54,765 nt of DNA from contig RBWT01000030.1 of the NCBI GenBank assembly GCA_004010275.1, forward strand, positions 1-54,765. The letters run 5' to 3'. Position numbers and translations under genes: made by a program. This DNA comes from Streptomyces huasconensis (GTDB taxonomy: Bacteria > Actinomycetota > Actinomycetes > Streptomycetales > Streptomycetaceae). Within the stretch, counting starts at the first letter, position 1, and each line of letters opens with the position of its first letter. This document shows positions 8,837 to 20,910 of the stretch, piece after piece. The notes beneath the pieces were generated by a model. The model was given only the letters and a program-made list of their open reading frames with translations, was not told the origin of the DNA and did no database searches.

Positions 8837-10488
8837 TCAGGCTGCCCACCAGACCGTTGCATCGGCCGGCACCACGGTCTCGTCGGCGCCCGGCGTCACG
8901 TCCGCGCTGGCGAGGAGCAGGGTGCCGGGGGTGGGCAGCGTGACGGGGGAGCCGGTGAGGTTCACCGTGCAGACGAACACCGACCCGGCGCAGGTGCGGC
9001 GGAAGGACAGCACGCCCTCGGGGGCGTCCAGCCACTCGACGCCGCGGCCCGCGCCCAGTGCCGGGTGCTCGCGGCGCACGGCGAGCGCGGAGCGGTAGAA
9101 CTCCAGCGTCGACGTCGGGTCGCCGGTCTGCGCCGCCACCGTCAGGTCCCGCCACGACGCGGGCTGCGGCAGCCAGCTCGGGCCGCCCTCCACCGGACCG
9201 AAGCCGAACGGCGCACGCTCACCGGACCACGGCAGCGGCACCCGGCAGCCGTCCCGCGTGCCGTCCTGCCCGGTGGAGCGGAAGAACGCCGGGTCCTGGC
9301 GCACCTCGTCCGCAGCTCGGTGACCTCGGGCAGGCCCAGTTCCTCGCCCTGGTAGATGTACGCGGAGCCGGGCAGCGCCAGCATCAGGAGCGTCGCCGCC
9401 CTGGCCCGGCGCAGGCCGCGGGCCTCGTCGCCGTCGGCGAAGCGCGTGGAGTGGCGTACGACGTCGTGGTTGGAGAGCACCCAGGTGGCGGGCGCGTCCA
9501 CGGAGTTCATCGCGGCCAGGGAGCGGTCGATGACGGCGCGCAGCGCCTCGGCGTCCCACTCGGTCGTCAGGTACTCGAAGTTGAACGCCTGGTGCAGCTC
9601 GTCGGGGCGCAGGTACAGGGCACTGCGCTCGACGGTCGGCGTCCACGCCTCGGCGACGGCGATGCGCTCGGTGCCGTCCTCGCGCGTGTACTCGTCGAGG
9701 ATCTTGCGCCAGTCGCGGTAGATCTCGTGCACGCCGTCCTGGTCGAAGTACGGCACGGCCTGGCTGCCGAGCAGCTTGACCTGCTCCTCGTGGCCGATGT
9801 CCGGCAGGCCCGCCGCTTTGACCAGGCCGTGCGCCACATCGATGCGGAAGCCGTCGATGCCGAGGTCGAGCCAGAAGCGCAGGATGGAGCGGAACTCGTC
9901 CTTGACGGCCGGGTGGTCCCAGTTGAAGTCGGGCTGCTCGGGCGCGAAGAGGTGGAGGTACCAGGAGCCGTCCTCGACGCGGGTCCAGGCGGGACCGCCG
10001 AAGATGGACTCCCAGTCGTTGGGCGGCAGTTCACCGTCGTCGCCCTTGCCGGGGCGGAAGTGGAAGCGGTCGCGCAGCGGCGATCCCGGGCCCTCGCGCA
10101 GCGCCTGCTTGAACCACTCGTGCTGGTCGGAGCAGTGGTTGGGCACCAGGTCGACGATGACGCGCAGGCCCAGCGAGTGCGCTTCCCGTACGAGGTCGTC
10201 GGCGTCGGTGAGGGTGCCGAACATGGGGTCGACCGCGCGGTAGTCCGCCACGTCGTAGCCGGCGTCGGCCTGCGGCGAGGCGTAGAAGGGGGAGAGCCAG
10301 ACGGCGTCCACGCCCAGGTCGCGCAGGTGCGGCAGGCGCGCCCGGATGCCGGGCAGGTCGCCCATGCCGTCGCCGTCGCCGTCGGCGAAGCTGCGGGGGT
10401 AGACCTGGTAGATGACCGCGTCGCGCCACCACTCCCGGCTCGGCACGGAGTCGGTGTGGGCGGGCGCGGCGGTGACGTGCTGGGTCAT
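8837..10488 (-). CDS. aglA: AglA, GH13 alpha-glucosidase (one frameshift as sequenced)
   Basis: About 550 residues. All four GH13 regions are present: DLVPNH (about 113-118), GFRIDVAHG with nucleophile Asp about 217, VAEAW with acid/base Glu about 280, and VLSNHD with Asp about 342. There is no signal peptide, so it is a cytoplasmic enzyme that releases glucose from imported maltodextrins. The frame changes near 9317 (PEVTEL to DEVRQDP), explained by one missing base. It lies 42 bp downstream of malG and directly upstream of malR. Confidence 0.9.
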
Positions 10489-10530
10489 GAAGTCCCTTAG
10501 GAGTGCGGGAGTTGACGGTGGCGTAGCGGG

Positions 10531-11442
10531 TCAGGACTTGGTGCCGCCGGCCGTCAGGCCCGACACCAGGTTGCGCTGGACCAGAAGGAAGACGAGCGTC
10601 GCCGGTACCAGGATGATCACCGAGGCGGCGGTCATCATGGCCCAGTCTGCCCGGGATTCGGTGGCGAAGGTACGGATTCCGACAGCAAGGGTGTAATGGT
10701 CGGCGCCCATGAACTGGGAGGCGTACGCCACCTCGCCCCACGCCGTGAGGAAGCTGTAGAACGCCGTCACCGCGAGGCCCGGCTTGGCGAGCGGCACGAT
10801 GAGCCGCCAGAAGGTGCCGAAGGGGGTGAGGCCGTCGACGCGTCCCGCCTCGTCGATCTCGTGCGGGATGGTGTCGAAGTAGCCCTTCATCATCCAGGCG
10901 CAGAAGGGGACCGCGGTCGTCGCGTACGTGAGGATGAGCCCCAGGTAGTTGTCGATCAGGTCGAAGCGGGCCAGGAGTTCGTAGAGCGGCACGATCAGGA
11001 CGGCCATCGGGAACATCTGGGTGACCAGGAAGGACCACATCAGCTGCCGGTGGCCGGGGAACCGCATCCGGGACACCGCGTAGCCCGCGGTCGCCGCGAG
11101 GAACACGCCGAGCAGGGTGGTGCCGCCCGCGACGATCACCGAGGCGCCGAACCACTGCGGGAAGTCCGTGTCGGTGAGGACCTTGGCGTAGTTGTCCAGG
11201 CTCAGGTTGCCGAGCACCTCGCCGGGGCTCTGCCAGGCCGTCTTCGGGCCGAGCGAGATGAAGAAGATCCACACGACGGGGAAGGCGGCGATCAGGCTCG
11301 CCACGATCAGCGTGCCGTGCAGCGCGACGGAGGCGAGCGTCGAGCGCTCCTCGCGGCCGCGGACCTTCTTCGCGCGCGGCCCGTCCGCGGTCTTGGCGAG
11401 GGCCCCGGTGGGAGCCGGGGAGTGGGTGGTTGCTGAGGTCAT
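10531..11442 (-). CDS. malG: MalG, maltodextrin ABC transporter permease
   Basis: 303 residues with six predicted membrane helices and the binding-protein-dependent permease EAA loop (PHEIDEAGRVDGLTPFGTFW), which docks the shared ATPase MsiK in Streptomyces (no ATPase is encoded here). The start ATG at 11442 lies 14 bp from the malF stop. Together with MalF it forms the membrane channel for maltose/maltodextrin import. Confidence 0.92.
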   Translation of the reverse strand: MTSATTHSPAPTGALAKTADGPRAKKVRGREERSTLASVALHGTLIVASLIAAFPVVWIFFISLGPKTAWQSPGEVLGNLSLDNYAKVLTDTDFPQWFGASVIVAGGTTLLGVFLAATAGYAVSRMRFPGHRQLMWSFLVTQMFPMAVLIVPLYELLARFDLIDNYLGLILTYATTAVPFCAWMMKGYFDTIPHEIDEAGRVDGLTPFGTFWRLIVPLAKPGLAVTAFYSFLTAWGEVAYASQFMGADHYTLAVGIRTFATESRADWAMMTAASVIILVPATLVFLLVQRNLVSGLTAGGTKS

Positions 11443-11456
11443 GGTGACGGGCCCCC

Positions 11457-12386
11457 TCAGGCCTGCTCGGTCTTGAGCTGGCGGCGGCGGTAGAAGGTCG
11501 AGAAGGCGAGGAGGAGGGCGAGGATCACGATTCCGTAGGTGGCGGCGCCGGAGTAGTCGGACACTCCGGTGAACGCCTTGCGGAAGGCGAAGGTCACGAG
11601 GATGTCCGCCTCGCCGGTGGTGTTCTGGCCGAGCAGCAGGTAGATCACCGCGAACATGTTGAACGTCCAGATGCAGCCGAGCAGCACCACGGTGTTGGTG
11701 ACCGGGCGCAGGCCGGGCAGGGTGACGTTCACGAAGCGCTGCCAGGGGGAGGCGCCGTCCATCTCCGAGGCCTCGTACAGCTCCTTGGGGATGGACTGGA
11801 GGCCGCCGAGGAGCGCCACCATGTTGAAGGGGACGCCGATCCAGACGTTCACCATGATGACGGCGATCTTCTGGGCGAGCGGCGTGGCCAGCCAGTTCTG
11901 GGCGGGCAGGCCGACGGCCGTGAGCATCTCGTTGAAGACGCCGTACTGCGAGTTGAGCATCAGCCGCCAGGCGAAGACGCCGACGAAGGCGGGGACCGCC
12001 CACGGCAGGATCAGCAGGGCGCGGTAGAGGAGCTTGGCGCGCATCTTGCGGTTGAGCAGGAGCGCGAGGCCCATGCCGATCGCGATGTGCAGGGCGACGC
12101 AGGAGACGGTCCAGACGATCGTCCAGGTCAGGCGCGGGTAGAAGTCGCCGTCCGCGCCCGAGAGGATCGACCAGTAGTTGTCGAGCCCGACCATCTTGTA
12201 CGTCGCCGGGGCGTGGAAGGCCCCGATGTCCCGCGCCACGTTCGCCTCGTTGGCGTTGGTGAGCGAGAGGTAGAAGCCGTAGCCCAGCGGATACAGGACC
12301 AGCACCGCGAGGACGATGACGACCGGAGCCACCATCGCCCACGCGTACCAGTACTTCTGCCAGGAGTGGCGAAGCGCGGTGATCAA
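11457..12386 (-). CDS. malF: MalF, maltodextrin ABC transporter permease
   Basis: 309 residues, six membrane helices and the EAA loop (PKELYEASEMDGASPWQRF). The frame opens with TTG at 12386, 11 bp after the malE stop, with only a weak GGCAG ribosome site, suggesting coupling to malE translation. The MalE-MalF-MalG order is the standard import operon. Confidence 0.9.
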   Translation of the reverse strand: MITALRHSWQKYWYAWAMVAPVVIVLAVLVLYPLGYGFYLSLTNANEANVARDIGAFHAPATYKMVGLDNYWSILSGADGDFYPRLTWTIVWTVSCVALHIAIGMGLALLLNRKMRAKLLYRALLILPWAVPAFVGVFAWRLMLNSQYGVFNEMLTAVGLPAQNWLATPLAQKIAVIMVNVWIGVPFNMVALLGGLQSIPKELYEASEMDGASPWQRFVNVTLPGLRPVTNTVVLLGCIWTFNMFAVIYLLLGQNTTGEADILVTFAFRKAFTGVSDYSGAATYGIVILALLLAFSTFYRRRQLKTEQA

Positions 12387-12397
12387 CTCTGCCTGCC

Positions 12398-13690
12398 CTA
12401 GCTGCCGATGGTGTAGCCGGGGAGCAGCTTCTTGAAGTCCTCGGCGGCCGCGTCGAGGCCGGACTTCACGGAGACGTCACCCTGGAGGATCTTCGTGTAC
12501 TGCTGCACCAGCGGCGTGAAGAGGCTGCCGACCTGGGGGAGCGCCACGCGCGGCCGCGCGGTCTTCATGATCGGGTGGAAGCCCTTGATGCGGGCGTCCT
12601 TGGTGACCTCGGGGGTGTACGCGGACTCGCGGGTCGGCAGCGTCGCGGTCTCGGCGGCGATCTTCTGCTGGCTCTTGGACGAGGTCATGAACTGCGTGAA
12701 GAGGTAGGCGGCGTCCAGGTTCTTCGAGCCCTGGTAGACGGTGAGGTCGTGGCCGCCGGTGGGGGCCTGCGGCTTGCCGGTGGAGCCGGCCGGGACCGGG
12801 GCGAAGCCGAGGTTGTCCTCGTTCCCCTTGAAGGCCTTGCCCGACAGGTCGTCGGTGACCGACCAGGGGCCCTGGATGAGCATGGCGACCTCGCCGTTCT
12901 TGAACGAGGTCTGCATGTTGTCGTAGGCGTTGGCGAAGTCGACCTTCGCGGAGGCCTGGTCGTAGACCTTCTTCGCCGTGGTGACGGCCTTGACGGCCTC
13001 CGGCGAGTTGATCGTGATCTTCTTCGCCTTCGGGTCGGCGAGGTCGGTGCCCTCGCCGTAGAGGAAGGGGAGCAGGAAGTAGGAGTCGGGGTTGAGGTAG
13101 GTGCCCTCGACGCCGGTCTTCTTCTTGATGGTCTTCGACGTCGCGATGAACTCGTCCCAGGTGGTGGGCGGCTTCGCGATGCCGGCCTTCTTGAAGAGCT
13201 TCTTGTTGTAGAGGATCGCGAGGGTGTCGGTGACCGACGGGACGCCGTACGTCTTGCCCTGGTACTTCGTGGTGTTCAGCGGGCCCTCGGTGAAGTCGTC
13301 CGTGCCGCCCTTGAGGGCGAGGGTGCCGTCCAGCGGGGCGATGTAGTGCAGCGAGGCGTACTCGGGGATCAGGCCGACGTCGGCGCGCATCACGTCGGGG
13401 GCGCCCTTGCCGGTCTTCGCCGCGGACTTGAACTTCTGTTCGATCGACGCGAACTCGATGTTCTCGTAGTTGACGTCGATCTTCGGGTACTTGTCCTCGA
13501 ACTCGGCGATCAGCTTCTTGTAGACCGGCGCCTCGGTCGTGGCGTCCGAGGTGTCCCAGTAGGTGAGGGAGCCGGAGATGTCCTTGGCGTCCTTCGCCTT
13601 GCCGGTCGAGCCTTCGTCATCGCTGCCGCAGGCGGAGGCGGTGAGCGCAAGGGCGCAGACCGCGGCGGCGATCGATATGCCACGTCGCAT
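12398..13690 (-). CDS. malE: MalE, maltodextrin-binding lipoprotein
   Basis: 430 residues. A lipoprotein signal peptide (MRRGISIAAAVCALAL, lipobox LTASAC, lipidated Cys at about 21) is followed by a family-1 solute-binding domain (SGSLTYWDTSDATTEAPVYK; GVPSVTDTLAILYNKKLFKK). It captures maltodextrins at the outer membrane face and delivers them to MalFG. The ATG at 13690 has AGGAG about 7 bp upstream. It is the first gene of malEFG-aglA-malR, and CTTGCAA-type operators lie 70-140 bp upstream. Confidence 0.93.
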   Translation of the reverse strand: MRRGISIAAAVCALALTASACGSDDEGSTGKAKDAKDISGSLTYWDTSDATTEAPVYKKLIAEFEDKYPKIDVNYENIEFASIEQKFKSAAKTGKGAPDVMRADVGLIPEYASLHYIAPLDGTLALKGGTDDFTEGPLNTTKYQGKTYGVPSVTDTLAILYNKKLFKKAGIAKPPTTWDEFIATSKTIKKKTGVEGTYLNPDSYFLLPFLYGEGTDLADPKAKKITINSPEAVKAVTTAKKVYDQASAKVDFANAYDNMQTSFKNGEVAMLIQGPWSVTDDLSGKAFKGNEDNLGFAPVPAGSTGKPQAPTGGHDLTVYQGSKNLDAAYLFTQFMTSSKSQQKIAAETATLPTRESAYTPEVTKDARIKGFHPIMKTARPRVALPQVGSLFTPLVQQYTKILQGDVSVKSGLDAAAEDFKKLLPGYTIGS

Positions 13691-13762
13691 GGTGAACTCC
13701 TGAGGGATGGACCCGCTGTACCGTCCGTCCCATCGACGGCTGCCGGGCTGGCAGGAAGTTAA

Positions 13763-13826
13763 CAGCCTTGCAAGCTTTTGCGGAAGCCCTTGCAACCCAC
13801 TTTCTACCTCCGGTGGGGTTGCAACC
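13763..13826. promoter_or_regulatory. MalR-type operator cluster upstream of malE
   Basis: CTTGCAAG at 13767-13774, CCCTTGCAAC at 13787-13796 and the perfect palindrome GGTTGCAACC at 13817-13826. Streptomyces MalR/Reg1 recognises CTTGCAR repeats in front of maltose and amylase genes. The position, 70-140 bp upstream of malE, fits repression of the operon. Confidence 0.65.
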
Positions 13827-13840
13827 GGGCATGGCGTACC

Positions 13841-13917
13841 GCCCCCGTCAGGGGCGCGGGGAACTGCGCGCCCAGGAGGACAACCCGCACCCGCCAACGA
13901 CGGGCACCCCGCAGACG
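13841..13917. repeat. Dispersed intergenic repeat, copy 3 (inverted)
   Basis: CCCCGTCAGGGGCGCGGGGA continues into AACTGCGCGCCCAG, then a conserved tail AACCCGCACCCGCCAAC and a CACCCCGCAGACG end. It is the reverse complement of the element at 6691. Confidence 0.72.
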
Positions 13918-13963
13918 CATGCGCGCCGCAGGCGGGGGTGCGATGCAACGGAGCGTGGCGAAC

Positions 13964-14042
13964 GGCCCCGTCAGGGGCGCGGGGAACTGCGCGCCCAGCC
14001 CAGGACAACCCGCACCCGCCAACCACCGACACCCCGCAGACG
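13964..14042. repeat. Dispersed intergenic repeat, copy 4 (inverted)
   Basis: Same element as copy 3 in the same orientation, about 120 bp further on, including the AACCCGCACCCGCCAAC tail and CACCCCGCAGACG end. The shared unit is about 75 bp. Confidence 0.72.
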
Positions 14043-14094
14043 TCGCCGCACCGCAGGGCACCAAACCCCCGCCCAGCCCCCGGCAAGGCCCCGC

Positions 14095-14117
14095 CCTGCA
14101 AACTCTTGCTGCAAGGC
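14095..14117. promoter_or_regulatory. MalR-type operator upstream of pulA
   Basis: CTGCAAAC and TTGCTGCAAG (14096-14115) form a repeated TTGCAR-like pattern 26-48 bp before the pullulanase ATG, similar to the cluster in front of malE. This suggests that pulA belongs to the MalR regulon. Confidence 0.5.
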
Positions 14118-14142
14118 CACGCTCCCGGTACGTTCCCCCGTC

Positions 14143-16843
<2,701 letters not shown>

Positions 16844-16921
16844 GGCGTTAGCTTGGACGGGCGGGCCCGAGGGGGCCCGCCCCACCGACCTGCCCACCGA
16901 CCTGCCCCAAAGGGGCCCCGC

Positions 16922-18555
16922 TTGAGCACCAACGGCAAGGCAGACACCACGATTCTGGTGGTCGACGACGTCGCCGCCAGTCGATACGCGCTGGGCGCGG
17001 TCCTGCGCCGGGACGGCCACCGCGTCATCCTCGCCGCCAGCGCACAGGAGGCCCTCGCCGAACTCGACGCCCTCCACCGCGCGGGCGCGCTGCCCTGACG
17101 TGGCGCTCGTCGACGTCGGCCTGCCCGACATGAGCGGCTTCGAACTCTGCCGCCGCCTCAAGGAGGCCCCGCGCACCGCCGCCCTGCCCGTCGTGCACTT
17201 CTCGGCGGCCCGCGTCGCCCCCCGCCGACCGCTGCCTGGGCCTCGACGCGGGCGGCGAGGCCTACCTCACCGTGCCCGCCGAACCGGCGGAGATCCAGGC
17301 CGTCGTCGCGCCGCGCCCGCGGCGCCCGCCACCGCAGCGACGCCGAAGCCGAGGCCGGGCACCTCACCCGGCTCGCCGAGACCATCCTCGACGTCCAGTC
17401 GGCCCGCTGCCCGCGCCGAACTGGCCGACGCCGCCGCCGCGGGCACCGACCGCCTCACCAAGAGCCCCGCCGCCGCGTTCATCCTCGCCGACGACGGCGC
17501 GATGCACCGGGGCCTGTCCCGGCGCGGCCGCCACCTCACTGCCCGACCGACGGCGCGCACGAAGCGGTGGCCCGCCTCATCCTGCGCGTCATGTCCGGCC
17601 ACGTCGGCGTTGCGCAGCGCCGTCGCGCCGCCCCGCTGTGGCCGCCCGGCTTCTTCCCGGCCGAGCCGGTCAGCGGCACCGGCCCGCCCGACGGCGCCCG
17701 GCTCGCCCTGGCCCGCAGCCGCGAGGGCAGCGCCCCCGTCTGCCTGGCCACCCCCACGTACGCCCGGCATCCCACCCCCGAGACCGGCCGTCTCGTGGGA
17801 CGGCTCGCCCACGCCACCGCGCTCGCCGCGGAGCGACTGCTCATGTACGAGATGGAGCGCCACATCGCGCTCACGCTCCAGCGCAGCTTCCTGCCCACCC
17901 ACGTGCCCCAGGTCCCCGGCACCGAAGTCGTCGTGCGCTACGAACCCGCCTCCAGCGACACGGAGATCGGCGGCGACTTCTACGCCGCGCTGCCCACCTC
18001 GGGCGGCGTCCTCACCGCCATCGGCGACGTCGTCGGCCACTCCCTGGACGCCGCCACCGTGATGGTCGAGATCCGGCACGCCCTGCGCGCCTACTGCGTC
18101 GAGGAATCCGACCCCCGGAAACTGGCCCACCGCCTCGACAACATGCTCCAGCGCTACCACCCCGACGTGACCGCCACCCTCTGCCTGGCCCTCGTCGACC
18201 CCGCCACCGGACGCACCCGCGTCGCCAACGCCGGGCACATCCCGCGCTCGTCGTCAGCGACACCGGCACCGCCACATACCTGCCGGCCTGCGGCCCCCTC
18301 CTCGGCCTCGGCCTGGACCGGCCGGCGCCCGCCGAGACGGTCCTGAGCCCCACCGACCGGCTCCTCATGGTCACCGACGGCCTCATCGAGACCCGCGGCA
18401 CCGACCTCGCGGTCTCCATGCAGCACTTGCGCACCGTCGCCGCCGACGCGCCGCTCGGCGTCGCCGACCTCTGCGACACCCTGCTCGCCTGCTTCGGCCA
18501 CGACCGGGACGACGACATCGCGCTCCTCGCCCTGCGCCTGACCGGCACCCGCTAG
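16922..18555 (+). CDS. Response regulator-SpoIIE (PP2C-type) serine phosphatase (frame broken as sequenced)
   Basis: An N-terminal receiver domain (ILVVDDVAASRYALGAVLRR; phosphoacceptor region ALVDVGLPDMSGFEL), a middle sensor-like region, and a C-terminal SpoIIE phosphatase (SDTEIGGDFYAA, GDVVGHSLDAATVM, LLMVTDGLIETR). Such proteins dephosphorylate anti-sigma antagonists in stress or development switches. TTG at 16922 is taken as start because AAAGGGG lies just ahead; an earlier TTG (16853) adds a proline/arginine-rich tail. Breaks occur near 17093, 17220, 17330, 17400, 17545 and 18240. Its stop and the GNAT stop share a palindromic CTAG. Confidence 0.8.
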
Positions 18556-19064
18556 AACAATCGCTTCTCCATCAGCGTCACGCCGTACGTGCTCCCGTCG
18601 GGGGCCACCTTCCGCGGCAGCTCACCGACCACCGCGTACCCGGCCCCCTCGTAGTACGTACGCAGCCGCGGGTTGGCCGAGACGCAGTCCAGCCGGGACA
18701 GCTCGCGCCCCGCCTCGGCGATCCGCCGCTCCGCCCGCGCCAGCAGCGCCCGGCCCGTCCCGGGCCGCGCCCCGCGCCGCACCATCAGCCGGTGCACATA
18801 GCCCGCCACCGGAGCCCGCACACCCCAGGCCGCCTCGTCGTCCCACCACAGCTCGTACGCCCCGACGGCCTCGGCCCCCTCCTCGGCGAGCCACACCTCC
18901 TGCGCCCCGGAGGTGATCAGCCGCCGGAAGTGCCGCGCGTCCTTGCCGCCCGGCTTCCACTGGTCGATGCCGCGCTCCAGCATCCAGCGGGCCGCACCGT
19001 CGTAGAGGCCGACGAGGGTGGCCGTGTCGGTCGTGTCCGCACTGCGGAAGGTCAGGTCTCGCAT
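18552..19064 (-). CDS. GNAT-family N-acetyltransferase
   Basis: 170 residues, a full-length single GNAT domain. The acetyl-CoA loop region is YVHRLMVRRGARPGTGRAL (residues about 88-106), and the C-terminal NPRLRTYYEGAGYAVVGE is typical. The substrate is unknown. It starts 7 bp after the TetR stop, so it is co-transcribed with it. Its stop overlaps the convergent phosphatase stop in the sequence CTAG. Confidence 0.85.
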   Translation of the reverse strand: MRDLTFRSADTTDTATLVGLYDGAARWMLERGIDQWKPGGKDARHFRRLITSGAQEVWLAEEGAEAVGAYELWWDDEAAWGVRAPVAGYVHRLMVRRGARPGTGRALLARAERRIAEAGRELSRLDCVSANPRLRTYYEGAGYAVVGELPRKVAPDGSTYGVTLMEKRLF

Positions 19065-19071
19065 CGGTCTC

Positions 19072-19787
19072 CTACGGCGCCAGCGCGATGAGCCGGCCGA
19101 TCAGCTCGGCGACGGCCGTCGGTCGGCTCGTCGGCCAGGACGGCGCGCAGCAGCACCGCCATCTCCTCGTCGTAGGCGGCGCTCACCGCGGTCAACGCCG
19201 CGAAGTCGTGGACGAGTTGCAGCTCCAGTTCCGCGCGCGGCACCCGCCGCCCGTCCAGCCAGAGCAGCGCCGTCGTCTCGGCCAGCGAGATCCAGGACCG
19301 CACGACGAGTTCGAGCCGGGCGGGCGGCTCGGTGACGCCGAGGTGCGCGAGGATCTGGTCGTACGCGGCCTGGCGCACCGAGTCGATCAGCGCGTTCGTC
19401 GCGGGCGCCGTCCCCACCGCGCAGCCGCCGCCCGCGGAGACCGCCGGACCGCCCCGCATCAGCGCGGAGAAACCGGGGCCGTGGTCGTCGACGAAGGAGA
19501 GGAAGCGGCCCATGACGCGCAGCAGCCGCGCCGCCGAGCGGACCCTCGCGCGGCTCCACGAACCGCTCGGCCAGCTCCTCGGCCGCCCGGCGCAACGCCG
19601 CCTCGTACAGGCTGAGTTTGCCGGGGAAGTAGTGGTAGACCAGCGGGCGCGAGATGCCCGCGGCCGCTGCTATCTCGTCGATGGAGACGTCGTCGGGCGA
19701 GCGGTGGCTGAACAGCTCGAGCGCGACCCCGATCAGCTGCTGCCGCCGCTCCTCGACACCCATCCTGCGGCGCACCCCGGTAGTCAT
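19072..19787 (-). CDS. TetR-family repressor (two frameshifts as sequenced)
   Basis: About 237 residues. The helix-turn-helix is SIDEIAAAAGISRPLVYHYF followed by PGKLSLYEAAL. The ligand domain continues in another frame from about 19540 (MGRFLSFVDDHGPGFSALMR), and the natural C-terminus (ELIGRLIALAP, stop 19072) needs another one-base correction near 19118. The gene lies 56 bp downstream of the reductase and is the likely regulator of the diiron protein-reductase pair. A perfect palindrome at 21832-21849 is a candidate operator. Confidence 0.85.
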
Positions 19788-19843
19788 ACGAACACCTTAC
19801 CGAGCGGAACCAGCCCCCGGACGGCCCGGCTCCGCCCGGCACT

Positions 19844-20909
19844 TCACAGATCGAGCACGAGCCGCCCACCGCGCGCCCGCGAGACGCAGATGAGCATCGA
19901 CCCGGCCCGCTCGGCGTCGGTGAGCAGCTCGTCCCGGTGGTCGACCTCCCCTTCCAGGACCCGCTGCCGACAGGTCCCGCAGAAACCCTGCTCGCAAGAG
20001 TACGCCGTGTCCGGCAGCTCCGCGCGGACCGCGGCGAGCACCGTGCCGTCCGCGGCGACCGCCACCGTGCGGTTGCTGCGCCGCAGTTCGACCTCGAAGG
20101 GTGCGTCGCCACCGGACGACGCGCGCGGCGTGAACCGCTCCAGGTGCAGCGAGCACCCCGCGGGCAGCGCGGCGCCGACCGCGACCATCAGGGCTCGGGC
20201 CCGCATACGTAGACGGCGGTGCCCTCGGACGTCCCGCTCAGGAAGGCGGCCGGGTCCGGCAGCCCGTCCTCGTCCCGCGCGACGACGGTGACCCGCCCCG
20301 GCCGCGCCCCGCCGAGCCTCCCGACCTCTTCGAGGAACGGCATCGAGGCCCGCGACCGCCCGCCGTAGAGCAGCCGCCACGGCTTCCCCGAGGCCTGAAC
20401 GGCCCGCAGCATCGGCAGGATCGGCGTGATCCCGATGCCCCCGGCGACGAAGACGTACGACGGGGCGTCGACGAGGGGGAAGCGGTTGCGCGGCCCCCGT
20501 ACCGTGACCTCGTCGCCCTCCCGCAGCCCCTCGTGCACCTCCCGCGAACCGCCCCGGCCGCCCTGCTCGGCACCGATCAGCCGCGTCGCGACGGTGTACG
20601 CGGAGGAGTCCCCGGGGTCGCCGCAGAGCGAGTACTGCCGCACGAGCCCCGAGGGGAGTACGAGGTCGAGGTGGGCGCCCGGCTGCCACGGCGGCAGGCC
20701 GGCGCCCGCGAGGCGGAGTCGGACCACGCCCTCGGCCACGCGCTCATGCCGGCGACCCGCAGCCGCAGCGCGCGGGGCGTGGCCGCCCGGACACCGGCTC
20801 CTCCAGGGCGCAACGGCCACAGCGGCGAGGCCGCCGTGCGGCGGCGCAGGGCCCGCCGGGCGAGCACGGCCGCCCCGGTGGCGAGGGCGAGGGTGGCAAG
20901 GCGGGGCAT
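19844..20909 (-). CDS. PDR-type ferredoxin reductase, flavin/NAD with C-terminal 2Fe-2S domain (frameshifted)
   Basis: About 355 residues. An N-terminal segment MPRLATLALATGAAVLARRA could anchor it in the membrane. The flavin domain is VRQYSLCGDP; the nucleotide domain is VFVAGGIGITPILPML and YVCGPE. The C-terminal plant-type 2Fe-2S domain has CEQGFCGTC (C-x4-C-x2-C) and a fourth Cys in MLICVSRA. It moves electrons from NAD(P)H to an oxygenase partner. Breaks near 20747 and 20200 are each explained by one missing base. Its ATG lies one base after the expected stop of the diiron protein, so the two are translationally coupled. Confidence 0.87.
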
Positions 20910-20910
20910 G

